Shown piece after piece: positions 1 through 8,429 of a stretch of 64,000 nt of DNA. The number at the start of each line of letters is the position of its first letter. Position 1 is the first letter of the stretch. Under the pieces are notes generated by a model, which was not told where the DNA came from, ran no database searches, and saw nothing but the letters and a program-made list of their open reading frames with translations. The translations under genes and the position numbers were made by a program. This DNA comes from Pseudobacter ginsenosidimutans (GTDB lineage Bacteria; Bacteroidota; Bacteroidia; Chitinophagales; Chitinophagaceae). The stretch covers positions 7,113,342 to 7,177,341 of the forward strand of contig NZ_CP042431.1 of assembly GCF_007970185.1 (NCBI RefSeq), in the 5' to 3' direction.

Positions 1-105
1 GTCCTGCCTTCATCCGGTACTATCAATGGCAGCCCCAGTGCTGTTATTGCAGATGGCTTATCACTTAGATTGCAAAGCAATCTCACCGATATCTATTCCT
101 TTTGA
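1..105 (+). CDS. C-terminal end of an unidentified protein (partial)
   Basis: An open frame enters from the left edge and ends at TGA (103-105), giving 34 residues that finish in SLRLQSNLTDIYSF. No domain can be recognised from so short a tail. It is followed 11 bp later by a strong hairpin that also ends the convergent thioredoxin gene, which fits a real gene end. The start lies outside the window, so product and length are unknown. Confidence 0.45.
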   Translation, partial: VLPSSGTINGSPSAVIADGLSLRLQSNLTDIYSF

Positions 106-116
106 TTATTTTTAAA

Positions 117-145
117 AATGGCGCCTTTGTTCAGAAGGCGCCATT
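117..145. terminator. Terminator hairpin between convergent genes
   Basis: A perfect 11-bp stem (AATGGCGCCTT / AAGGCGCCATT) closes a 7-nt loop. Read on the minus strand it is followed by a T-rich run (TTTTTAAAAATAATC), as expected for a Rho-independent terminator of the downstream thioredoxin-family gene. On the plus strand the tail is less T-rich, so bidirectional action is only possible. Confidence 0.8.
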
Positions 146-157
146 TCATATAATGTA

Positions 158-1264
158 CTACTTCAATAACCCTTCCAGCGTTGTGATCAAACCTTTCTGC
201 CAGATCGGAGGTCCGAAAGGCTCTGAAGCTTTCGATCCATTGGCTATGAATGCAATCACTTTCCCTTCCTGATCTATCAATGTATAAGCAGGAATGCTGT
301 TCAACCTGAACACTCTGTGCATAGCATCATCCACCTCATCCGCGCCATGCTGCCAGTTGATGCCATGGTTATCGATGGCCTTGCGCCAGCCCTGCTCCTG
401 CTCATTTTGAGTAATTCCAAGAATGCTGAAACCTTTGTCTTTGAATTTCGCATATACTTCCCTGAGAAAAGGGAATTCGCCAACACATGGACCACACCAG
501 GTTCCCCAGTAATCGATCAGTGTCAGTTTGTTCTTTTTTGCAATTTCCCTGATGGAAACAGTATCGCCATCCAGCATCCTTATCCTGAACTCGGGGATCA
601 AAGCCCCTTCACGCAAAGGCTCGGAAAGTTTTTTATTATAGATGGCATTGGAAAGCAGCTGACCATAATAACCCTCACGTGCAACCGGAGACAGTTTCTC
701 AAATGCGATCTTCTTTTCCTCACTGGTCATGCTGGCGCTCTGCAACAGGATCAGCGGGAGATAAAGATTATCAGGATGTGCGGTGGCATATTTGGTAATG
801 CCGGTGCTGATGGCAGCCCCTTTTTGATTCATGATTTTGTTTGAAAGATAGGTTTGAAAATCCGTCATCTGCACAGTGCCCCTGGAGCCGCTCACTTTTA
901 CTTTGGGCCATTCCTCCATGGCGCCACGAACACTGATCTTTTCCTTGTTGCAGATCAGGAGCGAAGCTGAGCTATTTTTTCCTTCGATAGTGAGAATGAA
1001 TAATTTCCCTTCGTAGACGATCGCCTTGCTGAAGCTTGCTTTTTCACCACTGGCGGTTGTTACGGCAATTGTATCCCTGTATTTTGATCCCGGTTTTTCC
1101 AGGTCTGCATCTTTTTTGGCAATCAGGTATAATCTTGTTCCATCCGGAAGACCTTTCAGGTTGATGGAAACAGTAAACCCATCCGCCTGCGGAGAAAGCG
1201 GGGTATTTGCGGATGCCGCATTCACCAGGAAAGGAATGCAAAAGGCCAAATGAAATGCTTTCAT
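158..1264 (-). CDS. TlpA-like thioredoxin-family protein with DUF4369-like N-terminus
   Basis: 368 aa, probably a periplasmic thiol-disulfide oxidoreductase. A cleavable signal peptide (MKAFHLAFCIPFLVNAASA) precedes a beta-rich region (about 25-230) resembling the DUF4369 module common before Bacteroidota TlpA domains. The C-terminal 140 residues form a thioredoxin/AhpC-TSA-like fold with the redox motif WCGPC near residue 256 and a cis-Pro context NSIPAYTLID. Such proteins usually reduce disulfides in exported proteins; the substrate here is unknown. The gene stands alone, with a terminator 13 bp after its stop. Family assignment is firm; the specific role is inference. Confidence 0.9.
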   Translation of the reverse strand: MKAFHLAFCIPFLVNAASANTPLSPQADGFTVSINLKGLPDGTRLYLIAKKDADLEKPGSKYRDTIAVTTASGEKASFSKAIVYEGKLFILTIEGKNSSASLLICNKEKISVRGAMEEWPKVKVSGSRGTVQMTDFQTYLSNKIMNQKGAAISTGITKYATAHPDNLYLPLILLQSASMTSEEKKIAFEKLSPVAREGYYGQLLSNAIYNKKLSEPLREGALIPEFRIRMLDGDTVSIREIAKKNKLTLIDYWGTWCGPCVGEFPFLREVYAKFKDKGFSILGITQNEQEQGWRKAIDNHGINWQHGADEVDDAMHRVFRLNSIPAYTLIDQEGKVIAFIANGSKASEPFGPPIWQKGLITTLEGLLK

Positions 1265-1365
1265 GACTTTTGATTGATTGGGAATAAAAAATAGTTACAA
1301 CAATAATTTGCTGTAATGATCAAAAGAAGCACTGAAAGAAAAAAAAGATTTTCGATTCACCCTGT

Positions 1366-1397
1366 CAAAAAAATGCCCTCCGGAATCCGGAGGGCAT
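1366..1397 (-). terminator. Rho-independent terminator of mutS2
   Basis: An 11-bp perfect stem (ATGCCCTCCGG / CCGGAGGGCAT, 3-nt loop) lies 30 bp beyond the mutS2 stop. On the minus strand it is followed directly by a run of seven T. Confidence 0.9.
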
Positions 1398-1427
1398 CGA
1401 TATACTGAACTAATTTTTAATTCTTTA

Positions 1428-3560
1428 TCACTTTTTTGTTTTCAATTCTTCACTCCCTTCTTTTTCTGCAACAACTACCAGATCACTCAGGTCGACCGTG
1501 ATTGGCATCAACCCTAATTGCACTACGGCTTTCTTTCCGCGGATCTCCTTCACTTCACCCACCTGGTGGTTCTTCTTCATCAGTACTTTGTTACCAACTA
1601 CAATTTCGCCTCCCACCTGATCGTATTTGGAACCGATCTTCTTTTTCACTTTTTCATTGGCGTGTTGCTGGTTCTGTTTGAAGAGCAGGATCTGTAATTG
1701 TTTGATCAGTTCTTTCCTGTCTTCAGTTACTTCCGTCTTGCGCCAGTCCAGTACGATCTGTTTGAGCTTGCGCTCCATGTCTTTCAGATAAGCGATCCTG
1801 TCTTCCGTGATCTTGTTCTGATGCTTCAGCAATTCCACCTGCTGATGGTGTCGTTCCTTATTCATCAGGGCTTCCATTTCCTTGCGCATGCGTTCATTTT
1901 CTCTCAGCGCCTTATTGAGCTCTTTCTCTTTCTTTTCCACTTCGCGGAGGTCCTGTTCCGTTCTGTTGAGCAGTTTATCCAGCCTGAAATGATCTTCATC
2001 CACCAGTTTGCGCGCCCGCGCGATCAGTTCAGGTGAAAGCCCGATCCTTTCCGCGATAGAGAAAGTATAGGAACTACCGGGTTTACCGATAATGAGTTTA
2101 TACAAAGGCAGAAGGTTCACTTCATCAAAGGCCATTGCGCCGTTGACGATGCCGGGTGTTTTATTGCCCATCACCTTCAGGTTGAGATAATGCGTGGTAA
2201 CGATGCCCAGTGCATGTTTCTTCACCAGTTCCTCCATGATCACTTCCGCGAAAGAGCCGCCGAGATTGGGATCCGAGCCGCTTCCCAGCTCATCGATGAA
2301 GAACAGGGTTCTCCCATTCGCATTCTCGATCATATGCTTCATATGCTTGAGATGCGAGCTGTAAGTACTCAATTCGAATTCCAGGCTCTGCGTATCCCCG
2401 ATATGGATCATCATCTGTTTGAAGATGCCGAACTCGGAAGTTGGATGAACCGGCACCAGCAGGCCTGCCTGTATCATGATCTGCAGCAGCCCTGCAGTTT
2501 TCATGGTAACAGTCTTACCACCGGCGTTTGGACCGGAGATCACCAGGATCCTGTCTTTTTCGTTAAGATAGATATTGGTGGGGATAGTAGGTTTCTGCGC
2601 GCGGATATTGTACAGGTAGAGCAAAGGGTGGTAAGCGTCTACCAGTTTGATCACGCTCTTGTCTGACAGCAGCGGGAAATTCCCGTTCACATCTACTGCC
2701 AGCCTGGCTTTGGCGCGAATGAAATCGTATTCGCCAAGGATATCGTGATAGGTACGTAACAGTGCCGCATATACGGAAACGCGGGCGGTGAGCTCGCGGA
2801 GGATGCGGTATACTTCACGACTTTCTTCATTTTCGAGTGCGAAAATATCGTTGTTGAGCTCGATGGTTTCTTCGGGCTCGATGAAAGCTGTTTTTCGGGT
2901 ATCGCTTTCACCATGAAGGATACCTTTCACTTGTCTTTTCTGTTCTGCAAATACAGCCACTACCCTTCTTCCGTTGAGGAAAGCTTCTTCGATATCGGCT
3001 ACATATCCCTGTTTGCCGAGATTCTTGACGATACGATCGAACATGCGGCGCAGCTCATTGCGGCGCCTGTAGAGGCTGAGACGGATATTGGCAAGCTCTT
3101 CGGAGGCATCGTCCTTCACCACACCGGATTCGTCCAGCACTTCATCGATCATGGTGAGGATGGTCTTCTCGAAATAGGTTTCGGCAATCACTTTACTGAG
3201 GGCCGGGTATGCCAGGCGGCGATCATTATCGAACCAGCGAAAAATGGATTGCATGCTGTCTGCCAGCTTGCGTACCTGCATAAACTGGTCGCCCGTGAGC
3301 ACAGCGCCGGGAATGCCCAGCAACTTGAGATCGCGGTTCAGGTTCAGTACATGATCGTTGGGAAAATATTGTCCGTGTTGAACAATCAGTTTGTATTCAT
3401 GACTCTGCCGGAGTTCCAGCTCTATAAATTCTTTTCGGGTATGTATGCGGAGTTCCTCTGCTTTCTCTTTGGCATACACACTCTTGCAATGTTCTACCAG
3501 CAAAGCCTTCACTTTATCGAACTCCAGCTGCACCAGGGCGGACCCGGGGAAAAACTTCAT
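1428..3560 (-). CDS. mutS2: Endonuclease MutS2-type ATPase lacking the Smr domain
   Basis: 710 aa cytoplasmic DNA-binding ATPase of the MutS2 branch, which acts on recombination intermediates or stalled ribosomes rather than mismatches. Visible parts: MutS core/lever region (1-300), Walker A GPNAGGKT (about 341-348), Walker B FFIDELGSGSDP (about 420), a long charged coiled coil (about 500-610) and a small KOW-like beta domain at the end. MutS2 of other phyla is about 785 aa and ends with an Smr nuclease domain of roughly 75 residues; here the chain stops before it, so nuclease activity, if any, must reside elsewhere. A TACCTTTG promoter element lies upstream and a terminator downstream. Confidence 0.95.
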   Translation of the reverse strand: MKFFPGSALVQLEFDKVKALLVEHCKSVYAKEKAEELRIHTRKEFIELELRQSHEYKLIVQHGQYFPNDHVLNLNRDLKLLGIPGAVLTGDQFMQVRKLADSMQSIFRWFDNDRRLAYPALSKVIAETYFEKTILTMIDEVLDESGVVKDDASEELANIRLSLYRRRNELRRMFDRIVKNLGKQGYVADIEEAFLNGRRVVAVFAEQKRQVKGILHGESDTRKTAFIEPEETIELNNDIFALENEESREVYRILRELTARVSVYAALLRTYHDILGEYDFIRAKARLAVDVNGNFPLLSDKSVIKLVDAYHPLLYLYNIRAQKPTIPTNIYLNEKDRILVISGPNAGGKTVTMKTAGLLQIMIQAGLLVPVHPTSEFGIFKQMMIHIGDTQSLEFELSTYSSHLKHMKHMIENANGRTLFFIDELGSGSDPNLGGSFAEVIMEELVKKHALGIVTTHYLNLKVMGNKTPGIVNGAMAFDEVNLLPLYKLIIGKPGSSYTFSIAERIGLSPELIARARKLVDEDHFRLDKLLNRTEQDLREVEKKEKELNKALRENERMRKEMEALMNKERHHQQVELLKHQNKITEDRIAYLKDMERKLKQIVLDWRKTEVTEDRKELIKQLQILLFKQNQQHANEKVKKKIGSKYDQVGGEIVVGNKVLMKKNHQVGEVKEIRGKKAVVQLGLMPITVDLSDLVVVAEKEGSEELKTKK

Positions 3561-3588
3561 AATGCTAATATAATTCTTTTACGGTCTG

Positions 3589-3596
3589 CAAAGGTA
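3589..3596 (-). promoter_or_regulatory. -7 element of mutS2 promoter
   Basis: On the minus strand the sequence TACCTTTG matches the Bacteroidota -7 consensus TAnnTTTG and sits 29 bp before the mutS2 start codon. No clear -33 TTTG was found at the usual 19-21 bp, so the call rests on the -7 box alone. Confidence 0.5.
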
Positions 3597-3787
3597 ACAC
3601 AAGTTTGGGGATCAGCGCTTGCGGACTGCCGCTATCCGGTTTGTCCGTAAACCGCTGCAATTGAACCATTCATTTGCTGAATTTGTTTTTACTCCGTATT
3701 ATTGAGGTTTCACAAACGTTGACATCCACCCTTTAAAAGCAATGCATGCATTTTTGTTAACCTAATGGTAATTGGCATTCCATAGCC

Positions 3788-3818
3788 TTGATCCATGGGT
3801 AACTTGCACTTAATTTTG
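3788..3818 (+). promoter_or_regulatory. Promoter of msrA (TTG-N20-TAATTTTG)
   Basis: TTG (3788-3790), a 20-bp spacer and TAATTTTG (3811-3818) fit the Bacteroidota sigma-ABfr consensus. The expected transcription start near 3825 would leave an ATG at 3827 without leader, which supports the downstream ATG at 3854 as the true start of msrA. Confidence 0.65.
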
Positions 3819-3853
3819 ATTCTGGCATGAACGTTCTATTAAACCGAAGTGGT

Positions 3854-4519
3854 ATGAAACTGATGTTTACACAGGCTCTCGTGTCTATTACGCTCTGGTC
3901 CTGTGCGTTAAAAGAAAATCCACAAAAGAATATGAGTAACGACCTGACAGGTAATTCCCTGACCAGTAGCACCACTACAACCAGGGATACCGACACGGCC
4001 ACCCTGGGCACGGGTTGTTTCTGGTGTACAGAAGCTGTTTTTCAACAGCTCAAAGGTGTGCTGAAAGTGACTTCCGGTTATAGCGGAGGCAATGAAGTGA
4101 ACCCAACCTATAAAGATGTTTCTACCGGAACTACCGGTCATGCAGAAGTGATCCAGGTCGTGTACGATCCTGCTGAGATCACATTCGATGAGCTCCTGGA
4201 AGTTTTCTGGCAAACCCATGATCCCACTACCCTGAACCGCCAGGGTAACGATGTTGGCCCGCAGTACCGTAGTGCGATCTTCTATCACAATGCAGAACAG
4301 AAAGCAAAAGCGGAGAAATACAAAAAAGAATTAGGAGAAAGCGGTGCATTCGAAAAACCGATCGTAACCGAGATCTCGCCCTACACCGCTTTCTATAAAG
4401 CGGAAGATTATCACCAGGATTATTACAATAACAATGGCTCACAGCCTTATTGCTACTATGTGATCCGTCCGAAACTGGAAAAATTCCAAAAAGTTTTCAA
4501 GAACAAGATCAGACACTGA
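3854..4519 (+). CDS. msrA: Peptide-methionine (S)-S-oxide reductase MsrA, lipoprotein form
   Basis: Repairs oxidised methionine in proteins, using a catalytic cysteine regenerated by thioredoxin-like reductants. The signature GCFWCTE is present, with the nucleophile in the first Cys (about residue 55 from this start), followed by the family's conserved GGxxxNPTYKDVSTGTTGHAE block and DYHQDYY. The ATG at 3854 is preferred to one 27 bp upstream because it gives a lipoprotein signal (MKLMFTQALVSITLWSC) and a normal leader behind the promoter. It is therefore probably anchored in the periplasm or outer membrane. It converges on the FKBP gene with only 3 bp between stops. Confidence 0.95.
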   Translation: MKLMFTQALVSITLWSCALKENPQKNMSNDLTGNSLTSSTTTTRDTDTATLGTGCFWCTEAVFQQLKGVLKVTSGYSGGNEVNPTYKDVSTGTTGHAEVIQVVYDPAEITFDELLEVFWQTHDPTTLNRQGNDVGPQYRSAIFYHNAEQKAKAEKYKKELGESGAFEKPIVTEISPYTAFYKAEDYHQDYYNNNGSQPYCYYVIRPKLEKFQKVFKNKIRH

Positions 4520-4522
4520 TCC

Positions 4523-4957
4523 TTATTTGATCCCCAGTAATTCCACCTCGAAGATCAGGGTACTGTTGGGCCCGATCTGTGCGCTCACTTGCCTGTCGCC
4601 ATATCCAAGATGTGGCGGAATGAAGAAGCGCCATTTGCTGCCCAGCGGCATCAGGGCCACGCCTTCCGTCCAGCCCTTGATCACCGCGCTGAGCGGGAAA
4701 GATGCGGGCTGACCGCGTTTCACTGAACTATCAAAAACAGTTCCGTCGATCAGTGTGCCATGATAATGGCAGGTAACAGTATTGGCGGCAGTGGGTTTGG
4801 CGCCGTCCCCTTCTGTGATCACTTCATATTGCAATCCGCTAGCCAGCTCCACCACACCGGGTTTTGTTTTGTTGGCGGCCAGGAAATCCTGTCCGGCTTT
4901 CAGGTTTGCCTCAGATTTTTCTTTCTTCATCTGGAATAATTTATCTGCAATGCCCAT
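4523..4957 (-). CDS. FKBP-type peptidyl-prolyl cis-trans isomerase
   Basis: 144 aa. The C-terminal 95 residues are a complete FKBP domain: LQYEVITEGDG, VTCHYHGTLIDGTVFDSS, VIKGWTEGVALMPLGSKWRF, IPPHLGYG and IPNSTL-like IGPNSTLIFEVELLGIK, matching the FkpA/FklB class. A short charged N-terminal helix (KKEKSEANLKAGQDFLAANKT) resembles the dimerisation arm of FkpA/Mip-like enzymes. No signal peptide is visible, so a cytoplasmic place is likely. It speeds proline isomerisation during folding. A second, lipoprotein FKBP occurs at 23852-24343. Confidence 0.92.
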   Translation of the reverse strand: MGIADKLFQMKKEKSEANLKAGQDFLAANKTKPGVVELASGLQYEVITEGDGAKPTAANTVTCHYHGTLIDGTVFDSSVKRGQPASFPLSAVIKGWTEGVALMPLGSKWRFFIPPHLGYGDRQVSAQIGPNSTLIFEVELLGIK

Positions 4958-4990
4958 AGCTAAAAATTTGCTGCGAAATTACGGATTTGC

Positions 4991-6616
4991 TCATTGCTGG
5001 ATATAAGTACGCCTTAACTCCAAAAGATTGAGCCCATTGGCGATAAAATCCTTCACATGTAACTGCTCCAGGTGGATCACTTCATCGTACCAAAGCGGCA
5101 CCACAGGTGCATCTTCCACTATCAGCCTGTCCATCTGCTGGTACAATCCGTATCTGATGGAATCGTTCTCTGTGATCAGCGCTTTTTCATATAAGCGATC
5201 GAAAGCAGGATTTTTGTATTGTGTGTAATTCGGAGGTGCGGGATTCTTCCCGTAAAAAACACTGAGGTAGTTTTCAGCTTCGGGATAATCCGCTATCCAG
5301 CTTCCACGAAAGAACAGGGCTTCCGATTTGGCTGTCTGCTCCAGCAGCAGGGCTTTCTGTACTACTTCCACCTGTATTTTGATGCCCAGCTCTTCCAGTT
5401 GCCGCGCAATGAAACTTCCCAGGTCTGCATAGATGGGAACGGTGAGCAGCTTGATCACCGGCAATCCTCTTCCATCCGGAAAACCTGCATCAGACAAGAG
5501 TTTGCGCGCTTTCACCGGATCATAGCTGTACCCTTTTACAATATTTGGATCGAAACTGGGAAATCCTGCAGGAATGAATCCGCTCTCGGCCGGCGTACCG
5601 ATGGAATTGCGCAGGTACATCATCATCTTCCTTCTGTCGAACCCGTAGTTGATAGCTTGTCTGATGGCTTTGAAACGAAGCGGGCTCTGCTTCACGATGG
5701 CCTTGCTGCTGTCTACCAGGATGCCGAGATATTCTGTATTGAGATAAGGATGTTTGCTCAGGCGGATCTTTCCTTCCCAGTCTTTTCGCAATATGCCTTT
5801 CTTGGTAAGCACTTCATCTTTGAAACTGGGATCGATATCATTGATGAAATCCAGTTTTCCCTGGCGGAAGAGCAGGAATTCCGTGGCGCGGCTATCGTAA
5901 AAGGATATCTTGATACCATCCAATCGGGGTAAAGGTTTTCCGGCGCTGTCCTTTTCAAAATACCGGGTATTACGGCGAAGTATAAGCGCTTGCCCTTCTT
6001 CCCAGGCTTTGAACACGAATGGACCTGTACCGCAGGGATGGTTCCTGAAATCCTGTCCATATTTTTCCACCGCTTCGCGGGGCACAACGGAACAATATTT
6101 CATGCTGAGCAGTCCGAGTACAGGTGTAAAAGGACGGATCAGCGTCAATTGAAAAGTGGAATCATCAAGGGCTTTGAAGCTATTGTTGGGATCGATGCGG
6201 TCATTGAAGATCCAGGCGCCACTGCTGGCTGTAGCGGGATCGATGATGCGGTGAAAACTGTATACCACATCATGAGCCGTCATCTTTCTTCCCTTTCCTC
6301 CCGGGAATACTTCGTTATCGTGGAAAAAAACATCCTGTCGGAGATGGAAAATGTATTGTTTTCGATCTTCTGAAACATCCCATCTGTATGCGAGTGAAGG
6401 AACTATCCGCAGGGCATCATCGGTTTCCACCAAAGTATTGTACAATTGGTGAATGGGCCAGATAACGGACTGGTTCTTGGCAAAAGCCGGGTCCAGCGTA
6501 GCGATGCCGGTAGCCTCGTTATAATGGAATACCTGGTCATCACTGCTGTGTTTGCCGGAGCAGGAGCTCAGCAACAAGACAATAGAACAGGAAAAGAAGA
6601 AAACGGGAATTCGCAT
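4991..6616 (-). CDS. Oligopeptide/dipeptide ABC transporter substrate-binding lipoprotein (SBP family 5)
   Basis: 541 aa extracytoplasmic solute-binding protein. It begins with a lipoprotein signal (SIVLLLSSCSG) and carries the family 5 course: an early LAYRWDVSEDRKQYIFHL segment, MTAHDVVYSFHR, GTGPFVFKAWEEG, an extended middle lobe and the terminal DAPVVPLWY motif. Such proteins bind peptides or nickel/heme-like ligands and feed DppBCDF/OppBCDF-type permeases. No permease or ATPase genes adjoin it, so the partner must be encoded elsewhere, and the ligand cannot be told from sequence. Confidence 0.9.
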   Translation of the reverse strand: MRIPVFFFSCSIVLLLSSCSGKHSSDDQVFHYNEATGIATLDPAFAKNQSVIWPIHQLYNTLVETDDALRIVPSLAYRWDVSEDRKQYIFHLRQDVFFHDNEVFPGGKGRKMTAHDVVYSFHRIIDPATASSGAWIFNDRIDPNNSFKALDDSTFQLTLIRPFTPVLGLLSMKYCSVVPREAVEKYGQDFRNHPCGTGPFVFKAWEEGQALILRRNTRYFEKDSAGKPLPRLDGIKISFYDSRATEFLLFRQGKLDFINDIDPSFKDEVLTKKGILRKDWEGKIRLSKHPYLNTEYLGILVDSSKAIVKQSPLRFKAIRQAINYGFDRRKMMMYLRNSIGTPAESGFIPAGFPSFDPNIVKGYSYDPVKARKLLSDAGFPDGRGLPVIKLLTVPIYADLGSFIARQLEELGIKIQVEVVQKALLLEQTAKSEALFFRGSWIADYPEAENYLSVFYGKNPAPPNYTQYKNPAFDRLYEKALITENDSIRYGLYQQMDRLIVEDAPVVPLWYDEVIHLEQLHVKDFIANGLNLLELRRTYIQQ

Positions 6617-6671
6617 ATCTGGACCTAATTTAATGAAACAACCTATATTAGAGCTTTAAAATTTTTACCTG

Positions 6672-8351
6672 ATGGTTCCTCAACCTCGCTTACGCAGTCT
6701 TTCTGCAGCCTTAAGCCTTATCTGTGCCGGATTGCTGGCCACTTCAACCAGTTGTACCGCGCAACCGTTGAGCTCAAAGAAAGTATTCACACACCAGGAC
6801 ACGCTCCGCGGCAGCATCACGCCCGAACGCGCCTGGTGGAATGTGCTGAAATACGCCATCACGGTAGAACCTGATTACAATACAAAGACTATCAAGGGGA
6901 CCAATACGATCAGCTTTGCCGTGCTCCAAAGCAGCAGCAAAATGCAGATCGATCTGCAGCAACCGATGGAGCTGCTCTCCGCAAAATGGAACAATACCGA
7001 TATTCCTTTCAAGCGTGATGGAAATGTTTTTTACCTGAGCTTTCCCAATGCGCTTCCTGCCGGCACAACTCAGCAGATAACAATTGAGTTCGGAGGCAAA
7101 CCGCGTGAAGCAGTGCGTCCGCCCTGGGATGGCGGCTGGATCTGGCGTAAAGACGCCAAAGGCAATCCCTGGATGAGTGTGGCCTGTCAGGGTCTCGGCG
7201 CCAGTGTTTGGTATCCCTGCAAAGATCACCAGAGTGATGAGCCCGATCAGGGCGCTGCTTTGTCCATTATTGTACCGGATGATCTGGTGGCTGTCGGCAA
7301 TGGAAAGCTGGCTTCCAAAGGAGCTACCGGTAACGGTAAAACGAAATATGACTGGGTGGTCACCAATCCCATCAATAGCTACAATATCGTTCCTTATATC
7401 GGTAAGTATACTTATTTCGGAGAAGTGTATGACGGAGAGAAAGGCAAGCTGCAATGCGATTATTGGGTGATCGATGCCAATCTCGAAAAAGCCAAAGAGC
7501 AGTTCAAACAGGTTCCTAAAATGATGAAATGCTTCGAGCACTGGTTTGGCCCTTATCCTTTTTATGAAGACAGCTATAAATTAGTGGAGTCGCCACATTT
7601 GGGTATGGAGCATCAGAGTGCCGTGGCATATGGGAACAAATACCAGAACGGTTATCTCGGCAATGATCTTTCCGGTTCCGGATGGGGCAGCAAATGGGAT
7701 TTTATTATCATTCATGAAAGCGGTCACGAATGGTTTGCGAATAATATCACCACCAATGATATTGCAGACATGTGGGTACATGAAGGCTTCACCAATTATT
7801 CGGAATCACTTTTCACAGAATGCGAATACGGCAAACAGGCCGGCAGCGAATATGTGATCGGACTGAGAAAGAACATCTCGAATGATATTCCCGTGGAAGG
7901 CCCGTACGGCGTGAACCAGGAAGGCAGCGGCGATATGTATTACAAGGGCGCGAACATGATCCACACTATCCGCCAGATCATCGATAACGATGAATTGTTC
8001 AGGGATATTCTTCGCGGTCTGAATAAGGAATTCTATCACAAGACCGTTACTGCCAGGCAGGTGGAGGAATACATCAATAAGAGATCAGGAAAGGATTTCA
8101 GTAAAGTGTATGAGCAGTATCTGCGAACTACAAAAATCCCTGTGCTGGAATACAAAAGCAAAAAAGGAATTATCGAATATAAATGGACCAATGTGGTGGA
8201 TGGTTTCAACATGCCTGTGAAAGTTGATCTCGGCGGAAGAACGCAGTTCATTCAACCCACTACAAAATGGGAATCATTGAAACTGGCCGACTGGCATACA
8301 GGAGAAGCCTTCAAAGTGGACAGCAATTTCTATGTGACTGCTAAAAAGTGA
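6672..8351 (+). CDS. M1 family zinc metallopeptidase (aminopeptidase), lipoprotein
   Basis: 559 aa. The zinc site is intact: HESGHEW (HExxH) with the third ligand in WVHEGFTNYSES; GMEHQ takes the place of the GAMEN substrate-binding motif. The N-terminal beta saddle (about 60-240) and catalytic domain are complete, and the long C-terminal helical domain of the large M1 enzymes is absent, as in many Bacteroidota members. A lipobox-like TSTSC after a hydrophobic stretch indicates a lipoprotein. It probably trims N-terminal residues from peptides outside the inner membrane. An S58 peptidase follows on the same strand after 78 bp, suggesting a shared peptide-degrading role. Confidence 0.92.
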   Translation: MVPQPRLRSLSAALSLICAGLLATSTSCTAQPLSSKKVFTHQDTLRGSITPERAWWNVLKYAITVEPDYNTKTIKGTNTISFAVLQSSSKMQIDLQQPMELLSAKWNNTDIPFKRDGNVFYLSFPNALPAGTTQQITIEFGGKPREAVRPPWDGGWIWRKDAKGNPWMSVACQGLGASVWYPCKDHQSDEPDQGAALSIIVPDDLVAVGNGKLASKGATGNGKTKYDWVVTNPINSYNIVPYIGKYTYFGEVYDGEKGKLQCDYWVIDANLEKAKEQFKQVPKMMKCFEHWFGPYPFYEDSYKLVESPHLGMEHQSAVAYGNKYQNGYLGNDLSGSGWGSKWDFIIIHESGHEWFANNITTNDIADMWVHEGFTNYSESLFTECEYGKQAGSEYVIGLRKNISNDIPVEGPYGVNQEGSGDMYYKGANMIHTIRQIIDNDELFRDILRGLNKEFYHKTVTARQVEEYINKRSGKDFSKVYEQYLRTTKIPVLEYKSKKGIIEYKWTNVVDGFNMPVKVDLGGRTQFIQPTTKWESLKLADWHTGEAFKVDSNFYVTAKK

Positions 8352-8429
8352 AATAGTGGAACAGTACCTGTAGAAGCCGTGCAGAAGGCCGGCGACCATG
8401 GAATCAGAAACCTATAACGAAACATATCC

